Origin: Ceratodon purpureus
Lineage: Eukaryota > Streptophyta > Bryopsida > Pseudoditrichales > Ditrichaceae
Length of the DNA: 64,000 nt
Assembly (NCBI GenBank): GCA_014871385.1
Contig: CM026426.1
Coordinates: 78,332,066 to 78,396,065, forward strand
Reading direction: 5' to 3'
Part shown: positions 53,879-64,000 of the stretch, in pieces
How positions within the stretch are numbered: position 1 is the first letter of the stretch
How the letters are laid out: every line of letters begins with the position of its first letter
Position numbers and translations under genes: made by a program
The notes under the pieces: generated by a model
Seen by the model: only the letters and a program-made list of their open reading frames with translations
Database searches by the model: none
What the model was told of the DNA's origin: nothing

Positions 53879-56778
53879 ATGCCGCGAAGAGTAGAGGCCT
53901 GGGATCAATGGTGGCAAGACTTGGACGTGGTGGGTGCGAGGCCTCAGAGATAGGTTAGGTGTAGAATTTGTAATGTGACTATTGTGTACCGTCGGGATAG
54001 AATGTTCGCCCACTTTGGATACAGACCTTTAGGTGGTCCAGGTAACTATGGTATACAAATTTGCAGATTACTGAGTGTGCGGGTGAGGAGGTTGTTTGTA
54101 GACTGCGGAGGTGAAGTTCCTAGAAGGAAGCCCGATGATGTCCAAGACATTGGCTTGGGAGGTGACAGGGTCCCAGTTCCGGTAATACCTCAAGCTCTCG
54201 ATAACGGCGGGGCGCGCGCAAATGATGGGCCAGACATGCAAGAGTCCGATATGGCACCCCACGGTTCTCCACCCACGGAAATGCGTCAACTGAATATTGT
54301 GCAAGGATTCAACGCTTCCACGAAGCTTCGATTAGATAAAGTGTAGGCGACGGCATTCTACGAAGCCAATATCCCATTCAACGTTGTAAAGCATCCTGCC
54401 TTCATTAACGCCGTTTGGGAAACAGTGCGATCCCGCTTCCTGGCATACCTGCCGCCATCAATGAATGCTATTCGCAAAAAATTGTTGACCGCGAGAAAGG
54501 CGGAAATGGTGAGACAAGTAAAGGAACTCACGGGCAATTCCACAGAGAAATACGATGTTACGATATGTTCAGACGGTTGGGACAACGTCCAGAGTCGTCC
54601 TCTTCTGAATGTTCTCCAGAGTGGGAGGAGGGGCGACGTTTTCCTTGGAACCATAGACACGACGGGACATTACAAAGATAGCGATTATATCGCTTCTCAG
54701 ATCCGTCCGTTCGTGGATTGGGTCGGACCGCAACATGTTGTCCAAGTTTGCACTGACAATGCTCCGAACATGCTTGGTTCCAGTTGGATGCTCGAGACAC
54801 GATATCCTCACAATTATGTTCAAGGGTGTGCCGCACACTGCTTGGATATGTTATTGGAAGATTGGGGGAAGGAGGATTGGGTGAAGCACATAGTCAGAAA
54901 GGCGAGACTTATTTGTCTATGGGTTAAAAATCATCATTCATCAATGGCTTTGTTCCGCAGGATGTGTCCCAATCTGACCATCCGTTTTGCCGTTGAAACG
55001 CGGTTCGCAACCAATTTCATTATGATCGAGCGTCTTAAGGAACTTCGGAATGCATTTGAGAGAATGGTCATCGATTTGGCGTTTGCAAGAATTTTAGCAA
55101 CCTATCCTGATGTGAACAGCTCAGCGGGGAGGAAGGTCCGCCTGATGCGGAAGTATGTGCGTGCAGACGGTTTCTGGAACACGTGCCATAACTTCTTATA
55201 CATGGTCATTCCAGTGGTGAAGGCATTACGCCTTTTTGATGGGAAGGCACCTGAATGGGCCTAGCTTGGAGGTCCCTGTACGATTTGAAGAACCACGTCC
55301 GCAGTTTTTCCTCCCATCCGTTTAAATTGAACGCGGACCTGGCACCACACGCCATGCTCACATTCGACCACAGATGGGCTATGATGTTGACAGATCTTCA
55401 TTGGGCAGGTGCGATGTTGAACCCAACCCTACGTGGATGGGCGCCACTTCATAACCACGAGGAGTCGAGGATCATTTTAAACCGGGTTCTTTGCAAGTTA
55501 TCGTCTAACGAGGAGAATTACGTCCAGATCCTTGTCCAGTATCAGGATTTCCTCGAGAATCGGGGGGCATTTGCAGATTCAACCGATCCCCAGGCGCACG
55601 GCACTGCTATCCACGAATGGTGGGACGCAATGGGAGGTGGAGCGCGAGCACTCCAAACAATAGCTAGACGTATACTTGGACAGGTATGCTTCGTGTCTGC
55701 GTGTGAGCGCAATTGGAGCATGTACTCCATCGTGCACAGCAAGGTGCGCAATAGATTGAAACATGTACAAGCTGAGGACCTTGTGTATATCAACACGAAC
55801 AGTAGACTCGTTCGTCACCGGCGGGCCCCGCGTCCGGCACAATTGTATGGCTTAGAGGAGGTTCATTCCGACGATGACCTCGATGGCGAGGACCTGGACG
55901 AGGACGACGAGGAGGAAGACGTCGGACAGGGACGAGACCATGTGGCGGACGATGTGGCGGACGATGCCCGCATGGATGATGTCGGACAGGGCGGATTGGG
56001 CATGGGGGGTGTCGTACTTGCGGACGACGACCCACCCGAGAGCGATTTTGAGGAATCTGGATCGGACGATGCAGGATCTGACGGTGGTGATGTCCGGATT
56101 GCCCTGCTCTTCCACAATATGTTTGACGAAGGACACCGCCGGGATGCGGTTGAAGATATCCTCCGCCAAGATAGTCGCATCGAACGGCAGGCGGATGCTG
56201 GAGGTGATCGTCCAGCTCAAAGTCCGATCAACGCAGCAGAAGTACAGTCGGACAGAGGAGATGGTAGTCCAGCTCGGAGGATACCTATCGTCGACACGGA
56301 CTTCTCGCAGCCTTGGAGTGATTCATTGTCATTCGGCGAGAGGGATTTCAACGAGAATCTGGCGAACATAAAGGGAGAGTTTCGAACAGTTTTTCAAGAG
56401 GATTTACCACCTATTAATCGCCAGAGAGATGAAATAACGGAGGAAGATTCGAGAAGGAGGATGGCCGATCAGGAGGTTCAGACCCTGTCTGAGGAAATAC
56501 GCCGTCCCATAACTCGAAGCCTTGCTAGTACGTCCGGAAGTATGGTTGTAAACCAGCAACAGCCAGCTTCTGCCTTGCTCTCTACCCCCACTGGTAGGGG
56601 TGACATCCTTGCGCAGCAGACCTCCGGCCGGAGACGCAGATGCCGAGCTGTAGGATCTGCTGGCACCAACGGTAGTCAGCCCGCTCTTCTGACCGCGTCT
56701 TCTTCACGCAGCTGGCTCGTGCGGGGAGCGGATCCATCGTCGTCGATCCGAGACGTTGCGGCACGTGCATCTAATTAA
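53879..56778 (+). pseudogene. hAT transposase (BED, DUF659, dimerisation), recently broken
   Basis: The frame opens at ATG 53879, just after a CAG acceptor-like site. The BED-like finger (VRCRICNVTIVYRRDRMFAHFG) follows an in-frame TAG at 53951-53953. A second TAG is at 54344-54346, where the related copy at 39104-40372 has Trp. The DUF659 core shows ICSDGWDN, VCTDNAPNMLG and GCAAHCLDMLLEDW. At about 55250 one base is missing, so the frame shifts before MGLAWRSLYDLKNHVRSF. Then come FDHRWAMMLTDLHWAGAMLNP, the dimerisation block CERNWSMYSIVHSKVRNRL, an Asp/Glu-rich segment and a disordered tail ending in TAA at 56776-56778. Only three lesions in 2.9 kb suggest recent death, or introns and editing that I cannot see. 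Confidence 0.85.
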
Positions 56779-57099
56779 TCGACTGGGGAAAGAGCGTCCA
56801 GTGGTCCTGCAAGGGGAAGTGGTATCCAGCGAACTACAAGAGGTGTAAAGCGAAAGAAAAGGTTCCAGGGGACTGCGTCGCGCTTCGCGCCGTACGAACT
56901 TGACAAATCCGAAGGTAGACCAGAACTCAATGAAAATGGAATATGCGACCTTGAAGGATCCCGTCCAACGAAGAAGCTAGTTATCACCGGAGACGATGAG
57001 TTGCGTGTAAGCACTAGAAGTCCGCAGTCTGATGACGACATGAGCACAAATGAATCCGAGGAGGACCAGCCTTGCTACGAAGCCAACGACCCAACTGTG

Positions 57100-57560
57100 C
57101 GGATCCGAGAGTGAACGCTCGCCTAGACTTTATACCACGAGATGAAGAGACCTCCATTCCGTACTTATCCGAGCCGTGTCCGACAACCACGGGACTCGTC
57201 CGCGCTTGAATCGGTCTGCTCTGCGACAGATGTGCGACCTCTGTCCGCTTACGACTTATACTCCCGTTTGGTGGCTCTCCGACCTTGTCCGCCATGTTCA
57301 ATTTAGTGTTCTATGTCTTTCCCCTCCCGTCCCGCAGCCCTGGAAACTTCTCCCACTCCCACTCCCCCTCCTTGGACTCCCCTCGCGCCATCCGCACTTC
57401 TGTGTTGGACATGCACTCTTGGCATCCTCGGATATGGCACCGTCCGACTCACTGTTCGGCGCCTAGAGTAACTAGATGATCTCAGAGGGCTACTTGTCCG
57501 GCGCCGTTGCCGGATGTCCGCTGCAGGTCGGACGGGGAGCATTGTAATCTTCGTTTCTGT
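57100..57560. repeat. TCCG motif region 3' of the hAT transposase
   Basis: Repeated TCCGAC, GTCCGC and CGGATGTCCG motifs in otherwise non-coding DNA. Short ORFs here are Pro/Ser-rich artefacts. Confidence 0.6.
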
Positions 57561-58048
57561 TTGCGTACAGTTCAGTTCCCTTCCGTGCGTATTAGATGGC
57601 ACCCTCCGCGGTCCGTCCCTCAACTTTGTCTATTTTATCCTGTTCCGAATAATAGAAATATCATTCTTTCGTAGAGCATGCATCTTGGGAAGTCCCATTT
57701 GGTATAGTATTTCATATCTGGATGTAATTGTACGTGATATACAAACACAGCGAGGATCTGTATTATAAAAGACAAATGGAATAAGGAAAACATCAAAAAA
57801 AATTTGCATCCGTTTTTTAAAAGCACAAATAACAAGTTACTAAAGCATGTGTCAATCAGTTACTAATTTCAGCATTTACATTCCAAGATTTCTATAATAT
57901 CTCAGAACTTTGGAGATATATTTTTAATTGATTTTTTAAATGTTTGTTTATGCAACGAACACATGAATATAGTAATCATATTCATATAACAAACATATGC
58001 ATATGGTAATGAATATAAATTTATGCTCTCTTATCTTATTTTTTCCAA

Positions 58049-58125
58049 GTGTACGTGCTCTCTAAACCCTAATCCCATTATCCTCATTGTACGTGCTCTC
58101 TAAACCCAAATCCCATTATCCTCAT
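58049..58125. repeat. Tandem duplication of about 39 bp
   Basis: Two copies of GTACGTGCTCTCTAAACCC-AATCCCATTATCCTCAT, differing at one base (CTAA versus CAAA). The first contains the plant telomere-like string AAACCCTAA. Confidence 0.85.
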
Positions 58126-58549
58126 GGCTACTGTGTCTTGTCATCTCCATTATTGTATCAGTTTACTTTCACTCGTATGCCATACCATTGATCATATCCA
58201 CCATTTTATTTTATTTTTACTATTATTTCAATCCTTCTATGAATAACCATTTTTTTAGTTATTCATTGTATCTTATTTAACTGTTTGTATTCTTTTATGT
58301 GCTTTCGCTTATTTCTTTTATCTTTCACGAGTTTTTATCAATATCATCTTTAAAATAATATTATTTAAAATAAAACTTCTTTAAATAAAATCTATATCGA
58401 TATCATTTTATCTTTAAATGAACATGTCAATTCAAACTTCCCAGAATGATTTTATAAAGGATTTCATTCAAATCAGCCATGTGATAGACGGACTAACGGT
58501 GTGGCATGTTATTTTTATACTATATGTAATCAAGTGTCCTTGTCGTACC

Positions 58550-59287
58550 GGGGGGAAGCACAATAAAGTGTACCACAAAGTGCAATATGTGATGACTAAG
58601 AAGTGAATATGAAGTGTGCTGTTTTTGAAAGCTCAAAGCTGATTTTGAGCATTTTGGTGTAGTTTTTGAGCATTTTAGTCACTTTTTAAGATGTCATAAG
58701 ATATTTTACACGCATCTCCATAAAAAGAACATCTTTAATTGAAACTTAACTTGACCGCTAGTTCTAAATCATGAAAATGAACTTTTTCAAAGTTTTAATT
58801 TCTTCACTTGGGGACCTCTATTGTCTTTAGAGGATGTTTTTTCCAATTTAAAAAACAATGTTTGGTGAAAACAACCTCACAAAAAGTTTCACGGAAAACA
58901 GTGTTTTAAAAAACGTCCTTGAAATACTTCTCGTGCACCCAAACTTTCATTTCAAGTGGTCATTGCCATTTATACATCCGCAATTCACAAACGGAGATCC
59001 CGGTGGAGTCCAAAATGATTTCCGACAGCATTCGACATTGTTCTTATCACTTTTTCAAATGTGGACATTCACTTTGTCGGACTTTGAGGTTCTTGTACAG
59101 CATTGTAGAAGACGCAAATTCGTACCATATTTTCCCACACTTTAGAGAATCAAGTCTATTTTCTAAACCCAAACTTCTTCCCAACATACCAACAACCGAG
59201 ATGCCACTTTCTTATGTCTTTGCGATAGGGGCTGAAATTGACAATGAGCGGAGCCCTTTTTTGGTACACTTTATTGTGCTTCCCCCC
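58550..59287 (+). mobile_element. MITE copy B, 738 bp
   Basis: The left end is GGGGGGAAGCACAATAAAGT and the right end is its perfect complement. TACC flanks both sides as a 4-bp duplication (58546-58549, 59288-59291). It is non-coding and AT-rich. It is homologous to copy A (34047-34778) in the opposite orientation. The perfect ends make it the better-preserved copy. Confidence 0.88.
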
Positions 59288-60794
59288 TACCACAAAGTAC
59301 AATCTCCTGGGTTTTCTACCAAAATACATCTTTTGTCTATTTATATAGTTTTGCTAATGACATTATATTTAAGTTTTAATATTTTTTACTAACGACTACC
59401 CATTTTTTTAAATACTTTTAATCGATATTCTGATAAGATTGCGTTGGTTCAGGGTAAACATTGAGATCAATGAGCGAACAAATGACCCACGTTATGAGGA
59501 ACTTATACTAACCTATAAAATATTTATGTGTTGAAATGAGCTTTGCTAGTACTGAAGTTTAATGCTTCCAATTTTCTCCATTCTAAGGCAGAATTGACAT
59601 CGTGATTGTAGATAGAAATGGTAAGGGCTTACGTAAATAGGATACCATTTTGAATTATTTGAGAAACCATTCTGGTGTGCAACAACCACCTTAATAGTAG
59701 ACTTCTTAGCTGTGATTCCTTGCTCCGCGATCGACATGGACACTAACAGGACTGTGACACATTCAGACACTCTCGTACCCTCCTCGACCTCCACTTCTTC
59801 AGAATCCATCTAAATCCTGCCTCATTAACTACCTATCTTCCATATAATTTATTACAAAATTATAAGCTTGACTTGAATCCTTGAGTACGTTACAATGTAA
59901 CGTTTCTTTATGACACTTTAAGAGTGCTTGAATCGCCAAATTATCAGGACAGTTGGCAAAAATGAGGAACTATGCAAAAAACATGCACCATGTAAGAAGA
60001 GGATTACTTTGGACAAGCACCAACATTGGTTTTATTCTGCGCTAGTGAAAGAAACAATCTTTCAACTATAGAGCTGTTTTTTATTTTATTTAGAGAAACA
60101 ATTTTTAACTATACAACATTAGAAAAGTCTTTATTTCTCCATTATAAAATACTACAATAATTAACTATTTCTAATCATATACTTGTTTGCGTTTGTGATC
60201 AAGGGAGTGTAACATCACCTTTATCACACATGTTTTTTGATTTAATGTTCAAAGCAATGTAACGTTGCGGTAACATTGCGGTTAAGATTTAATTGAAACG
60301 CCTTTCATATCTATAACCTTTGGCCTACATATGTTAAACCTTTTGCATACACACCAACCAACTTTGGCATACATAGTTAAATCGTAGTATAACTTATACG
60401 GTCGTTATAATTTTTAAGGAAATTTAATTATCCTCATTTTTATTGTAGTTGGACTTCTTTGTTATTTTTTAGTTTACTTTCACTCTTATGCCATCTAATT
60501 GATCATTGCCACCAATTAATTTTATTTTTAATACCGTTCCAATACTCTCGTTAGTAATCACTCTGTATTTATCCTTTTTAATATTGTATTTAACTCTCAG
60601 TACTCTCTTCTGTACTCCCACCTCTTTCCTTTATCATTCACGAATTTGTTTCTATATCATCCTTATTTAAACATTATTTCATAATTTCTCTATAACTTTT
60701 CCTTAATTTTTTTTTCTTATTAAACGTCTATTCATCCTTCTTCATTCATAGCGTTTTCTTTTCTCCATGAATTTCATGTTTTTGTTTATTCTTG

Positions 60795-61010
60795 GCCGTG
60801 TGGTCCGTGACAATTGTTGTGATCGGAGAATCGAAGCGATTGAGCCATCGGAAGCTGCGTTCATCAGTGGGAATTACACGCGGACAGTGGGTCAGACAGG
60901 TCGGGAGCGTGCTGTCATCGGATCTTAATGCACCCGGGTTCAAGCGGACGGGATGCGGAGAGCGCGGATACGAAGGTCGGATGACGGAAGTGCAATGTCG
61001 GATTTGAGTG
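60795..61010. repeat. CGGA motif array, right part of the hAT region
   Basis: CGGA recurs as TCGGA and GCGGA about every 12-25 bp, the complement of the left array at 49330-49680. This is consistent with inverted subterminal arrays of one element, though I did not find the terminal inverted repeats. Confidence 0.65.
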
Positions 61011-61489
61011 GACGTTCTTCTTTAAGCCATGCACTAATATGTCTCCACTCCCAACAAAACATTAGTACCTATGATGAACATGGTTAATCTCAATCATTGT
61101 CACTCTTTCCCTGCTCTCGGATATCATGTCAAATGCATTGTTCAGTCATTATTCACTCATTCTTCTACAACGGCAGTCTACTGTCTACACGGTAGATAAC
61201 CTAGGCTCTTCCACGATATGCGTATAGAATTTTTGGGTATCCTTGAGACTCTTGTTTTAAAATGAATAGGGTGCGTATTTTTGAGACTGTCATTTGAGAC
61301 TCCCACTTGACTCACCTGATTTCCGCATCGTCTCGTAGCATAGCCGCGAGCTCCTCGTTTAGAATGCCTAGTCCGACAGAGTCCTCCCCGCACCCTGAGT
61401 CCGCCACGGATATTTTGCAATGGCTGCTTGTAACCCGCGTGATGCACGAGATTTGAGATTTCCGGTATTTACCAGATCACCATGATATT

Positions 61490-61894
61490 GTGAGGTCTTT
61501 GTTGAATACTTCTCGTGATTCTCAGTGGACGCCCATTATGCAGGAGCAGTTCACCAACGTCAACAATGTGTTGAACTACACCTCGATGCGACGGAGTTTA
61601 CTCGCAGCCAGAGCTGCGAACTCGAGAGATCAAACTGCACACGTCTCGGCTCACGCGCAGAGCGGAACTCCCACAAACTCGCAGACCGGATCACCCACAA
61701 GCGCGCATCGCGACACGGACATCCCCGCTCCAATCCAATCGGGCATATCTGCACGGACCCTCACCGAAGGTGGCCGAGTCGCAGGGCATCGCAGAAGTTG
61801 GGAACGGCGGCTTAGTCGCGATTACGAAGGTATCCCTCTTCCATTTCCTGCTTTTCGCGGATCCACGACGCCCCGGCGCATCACTCGCGACTAG
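61490..61894 (+). CDS. Uncertain Ser/Thr/Arg-rich ORF
   Basis: A 134-codon frame starting at an ATG-equivalent near 61490 and continuing to TAG. It has a helical start (MQEQFTNVNNVLNYTSMRRSLLAARAAN), then Ser/Thr/Gly/Arg-rich sequence. No family is recognised. The region has TCCG-type motifs and may be an exon of an accessory gene of the hAT region or non-coding. Confidence 0.25.
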   Translation: MRSLLNTSRDSQWTPIMQEQFTNVNNVLNYTSMRRSLLAARAANSRDQTAHVSAHAQSGTPTNSQTGSPTSAHRDTDIPAPIQSGISARTLTEGGRVAGHRRSWERRLSRDYEGIPLPFPAFRGSTTPRRITRD

Positions 61895-61989
61895 GGAACG
61901 CAGACCAATTTCGTGGATCTTGTGTCGGAGCCGGATTGTACGTGTACCCATTAATCCATTTGGAAGTGGACACTACGGAGCCGCAGAAG

Positions 61990-62670
61990 AGGAATAGTTT
62001 ATGGGCTTATTAGAATGGAGCGGGTGTCCACACAATGGAAGGGGTGGACCTGCATTCGAACGAACAATTTTGTTGAAGTATGAATCCGCTAGCGATGCAA
62101 TGCAACTTGCTTTGAATCCGCCTCTTTTGATGGTGGGTGTTGGCAAGCTACACCGGGTACACTTTGGGCAGATTTAAGAAGTACTTCCCGTGTACATTTC
62201 TACCCCAATGTACTTGATGTACTTTTTTCGGATAATCTGAGCCGTCCATATCATCGCTGCGTGCCACCGGCACCCAAGCTCAGATCGACCAATGAGAAAT
62301 CATCAGACTGGTGGTTGTAGGTACCTGGATTGGGTGGTACCTGCCGTAGCCGGTAGTCTTCGTCTCGCACTTTGGACAATATTGCGAAACTAGTAGCACA
62401 CTCTCCCTTGAATCAGATCTAAATTGCCTCATTTAGAAACCCGCTTAGGACTCTTGCTAATTGCTACAACTTTCAGGCTATCTTTTGCCGTTCTGGCTTC
62501 AATTCAACGCCCATTTTGTTCTAAGATCCCTATATGATTATGTTAACGTTCATTAGATGAAAGGAATCTCAATGAATTTTGGTGGTTTAGGGTTTGGGGC
62601 TTTGCAACCTCCTTATATCCGTTTGGCTTCTTCTCAGGGTTTTGTGTCTTGAGGGTTTACGAGCAAGAAG
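61990..62670. other. Non-coding region with short inverted GTAC-containing repeats
   Basis: No gene is seen. Clusters of GTACC, GGTAC and TGTAC lie at 62150-62350 in loosely palindromic arrangement. Confidence 0.35.
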
Positions 62671-62679
62671 TTTGCAAAT

Positions 62680-62865
62680 TTGTGAAGCATTGAGAATCCG
62701 TGAAGCGCTTTGAAGGTTTCTGAAGCGCATTGAGATGCTTTGACGGTGCATGAAGCGCATTGAGGAGCTCTAAGAGTTTCTGAAGCGCATTGAGAGGCTT
62801 TGGCGATGCATGAAGCGCATTTAGGGGCTCTAAGAGTTTCTGAAGCGCAGTGAAGGGCTTTGACA
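62680..62865. repeat. Minisatellite, 30-bp units in 60-bp pairs
   Basis: Each unit begins GAAGCGCATTGAG. Two spacer types alternate (GCTTTGACGGTGCAT-like and GCTCTAAGAGTTTCT-like), giving a 60-bp higher-order period with about six units. On the minus strand the 30-bp period would encode a repeating ten-residue peptide (LNALQKLLEP), but no gene structure supports translation. Confidence 0.85.
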
Positions 62866-63256
62866 CTAAACCCTATTCGGGACGTGCAAATCAGAAGATA
62901 AAGTTATCCGCGGTATAAGTTGGAGTTGCTATATGTTTAGGGTTGCAATTATCGACAATCTGCAGTTATGGTGACATCGACTTTTCTCCATAGACGTTTT
63001 CATCGCTTAACATAACTTTTTTTGTGGGAGCTTTGTAGTAAACCGAATGGGAAATTTGAGAAATCAGCAAAGGCACGTTGGAGTCAGGCGTCCTGGACCA
63101 GCGCAGAGAGCACAAGCTCTACAAGACGAGCAACTAGGATCTTATGTCATTTTTGCAAGAGAACGAGCAGTTGAGCGTCAATGACAATGTCGGGCGAACA
63201 AACTCTGTCTGAAGGAAGCTTCAAGAAATCTCCCGAGGAGTGACGAGGGAGCACCA

Positions 63257-63892
63257 TTGCCTGATTTTGGGCAAAGAGATGCCACTAGAGTCTCCAACAA
63301 AATCGACCGGTTCATCATTGAGGAGTTTGAAAGGGTGAGACGGGGTCCTGAGTTCCGGAAAGCTGTCCTGGAGTTGATGCTTTGGAATAACGCATTAATG
63401 CCGCATCTGCCAAACTATTACTCTTGCCTCTCCAAAGCCAGAGCTCAATATTCCTTCGTACAAAGCTACAGGACCGAGTTAGAATCATTGAAGATTCCAA
63501 CTTCATTAGAGAAGTTGGTGAGAAAGACAACTCTGTTTGAAGCAGCGGTACCTAGAGATGTTCCCGGTGTCAGAGCTGTGTCAAGGGTCCTTGGTTCAAA
63601 GGCGAGTAACATCTCCAACGCAATTCATAGGCGCCAAACTCTGGAATCCTCACGTGCCTCAATCTTCACCTTGGCCAAAAGGAGAAAGCGAGAAGGCTTG
63701 TCAAACAACACCAAAGTTCTAGTCAACCTATGGTGGACTTCTGAAACCCGTGTAAGTCCAAACAAAAAGGATGTAACATGGAAGAGGTTGGGGCCAAAGA
63801 TATATGAAAATCACCCTACACATTTCCTCTTAGAATCACTGAAATGTTTTGAACTCCACATACACCCAAAATTCTATCAGTATGCAAGTTAG
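63257..63892 (+). CDS. Uncharacterised basic protein, probably transposon-related
   Basis: A 211-codon frame to TAG. The N terminus has helices with Arg, Phe and Leu (FIIEEFERVRRGPEFRKAVLELMLW). The middle is basic and Ser/Arg-rich (RRQTLESSRASIFTLAKRRKREGLSN). The end reads VLVNLWWTSETRVSPNKKDVTW, then HFLLESLKCFELHIHPKFYQYAS. The pattern of a hydrophobic W, then a T/S-R-V-S-P-N-K-K-D motif, then a terminal helix resembles a region seen in uncharacterised proteins of transposon-rich eukaryotes (recollection only). No catalytic motif is visible. It may continue as a multi-exon gene beyond the window edge. Confidence 0.45.
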   Translation: MPDFGQRDATRVSNKIDRFIIEEFERVRRGPEFRKAVLELMLWNNALMPHLPNYYSCLSKARAQYSFVQSYRTELESLKIPTSLEKLVRKTTLFEAAVPRDVPGVRAVSRVLGSKASNISNAIHRRQTLESSRASIFTLAKRRKREGLSNNTKVLVNLWWTSETRVSPNKKDVTWKRLGPKIYENHPTHFLLESLKCFELHIHPKFYQYAS

Positions 63893-64000
63893 CGATATAT
63901 GATAGAAGTCTGTCCTGTAGATTCTATCTCTTCTGAATGCACTTGTTTATTTGAAGTTTCTACCTCTAACTTGAAAATACTTCACATGAATATGTCTGAA

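Larger units (their letters stand above)
57580..60780. other. AT-rich block containing MITE copy B
   Basis: Long AT-rich DNA without a gene. It interrupts the TCCG/CGGA-rich region and may be an insertion into the hAT element (inference). A minus-strand ORF at 59546-59809 is not supported. Confidence 0.5.

Noticed and set aside
34901-56778. Reassignment of TAG/TAA to glutamine, as in some green algae and ciliates, to explain readable frames with internal TAG/TAA
   Set aside because: The intact 1,212-aa and 1,169-aa transposases use CAA/CAG and no TAG/TAA over more than 2,300 codons. Where the two hAT copies align, several stops face Trp, Arg, Ala or Asn, not Gln, and TGA also occurs inside the kinase frame.
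1-64000. LTR retrotransposons, tRNA or rRNA genes
   Set aside because: I saw no reverse-transcriptase, integrase or gag motifs, no long direct repeats with TG..CA ends, and no cloverleaf or rRNA-like blocks; small RNAs could have been missed by eye.

Overview
This looks like accessory nuclear DNA of a plant-lineage eukaryote, most likely a charophyte alga of the Chara type (inference). The evidence is GT-AG introns, plant-style CACTA (TNP2/TNPA), Kaonashi-like MULE and DUF659 hAT transposases, and the absence of any recognisable housekeeping gene. The window is a nest of DNA transposons and their debris. I saw no tRNA, rRNA, CRISPR array or LTR retrotransposon.

Left (1-2136): a short coiled-coil gene in otherwise unassigned DNA. 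Then (2146-32294) a complete Mutator-like element of 30,149 bp, with about 310-320 bp terminal inverted repeats and a perfect 9-bp target duplication. Its 1,212-aa transposase can be modelled as four exons. Its third intron holds a second complete transposon (5740-20614): a 14,875-bp CACTA element with 16-bp inverted ends and a perfect 3-bp duplication. The CACTA carries an intact five-exon TNP2 (1,169 aa, + strand) and a divergent TNPA-like gene (- strand). Between them lies an array of ten near-identical 24-bp palindromes. The rest of the MULE holds a Ulp1-type protease, zinc-finger/acidic exons, a small membrane-anchored protein and a small basic protein. The MULE body is saturated with the 7-mer GTGTCAC/GTGACAC; the CACTA body carries a different motif (TGTCA..AACG).

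Middle (32.3-49.1 kb): decayed DNA. A kinase-like pseudogene and a hAT transposase pseudogene, both on the minus strand, are each readable in one frame broken almost only by TAG/TAA. They lie among arrays of a GGGCGCG motif. Further on are a frameshifted zinc-finger/coiled-coil gene, purine-rich repeats, and an AT-rich block bounded by inverted arrays of hairpin units.

Right (49.1-64 kb): a second hAT-type region with a TCCG/CGGA motif, two accessory ORFs and a transposase broken by two TAGs and one frameshift. It is followed by AT-rich DNA with a 738-bp MITE (its sister copy is at 34.0 kb, in the opposite orientation), a 30-bp minisatellite and an unassigned ORF.

The main theme is that each element family carries its own dense short motif in non-coding DNA, next to accessory genes of unknown role. 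This recalls the VANC/VANDAL anti-silencing arrangement and the TNPA sites of Spm.
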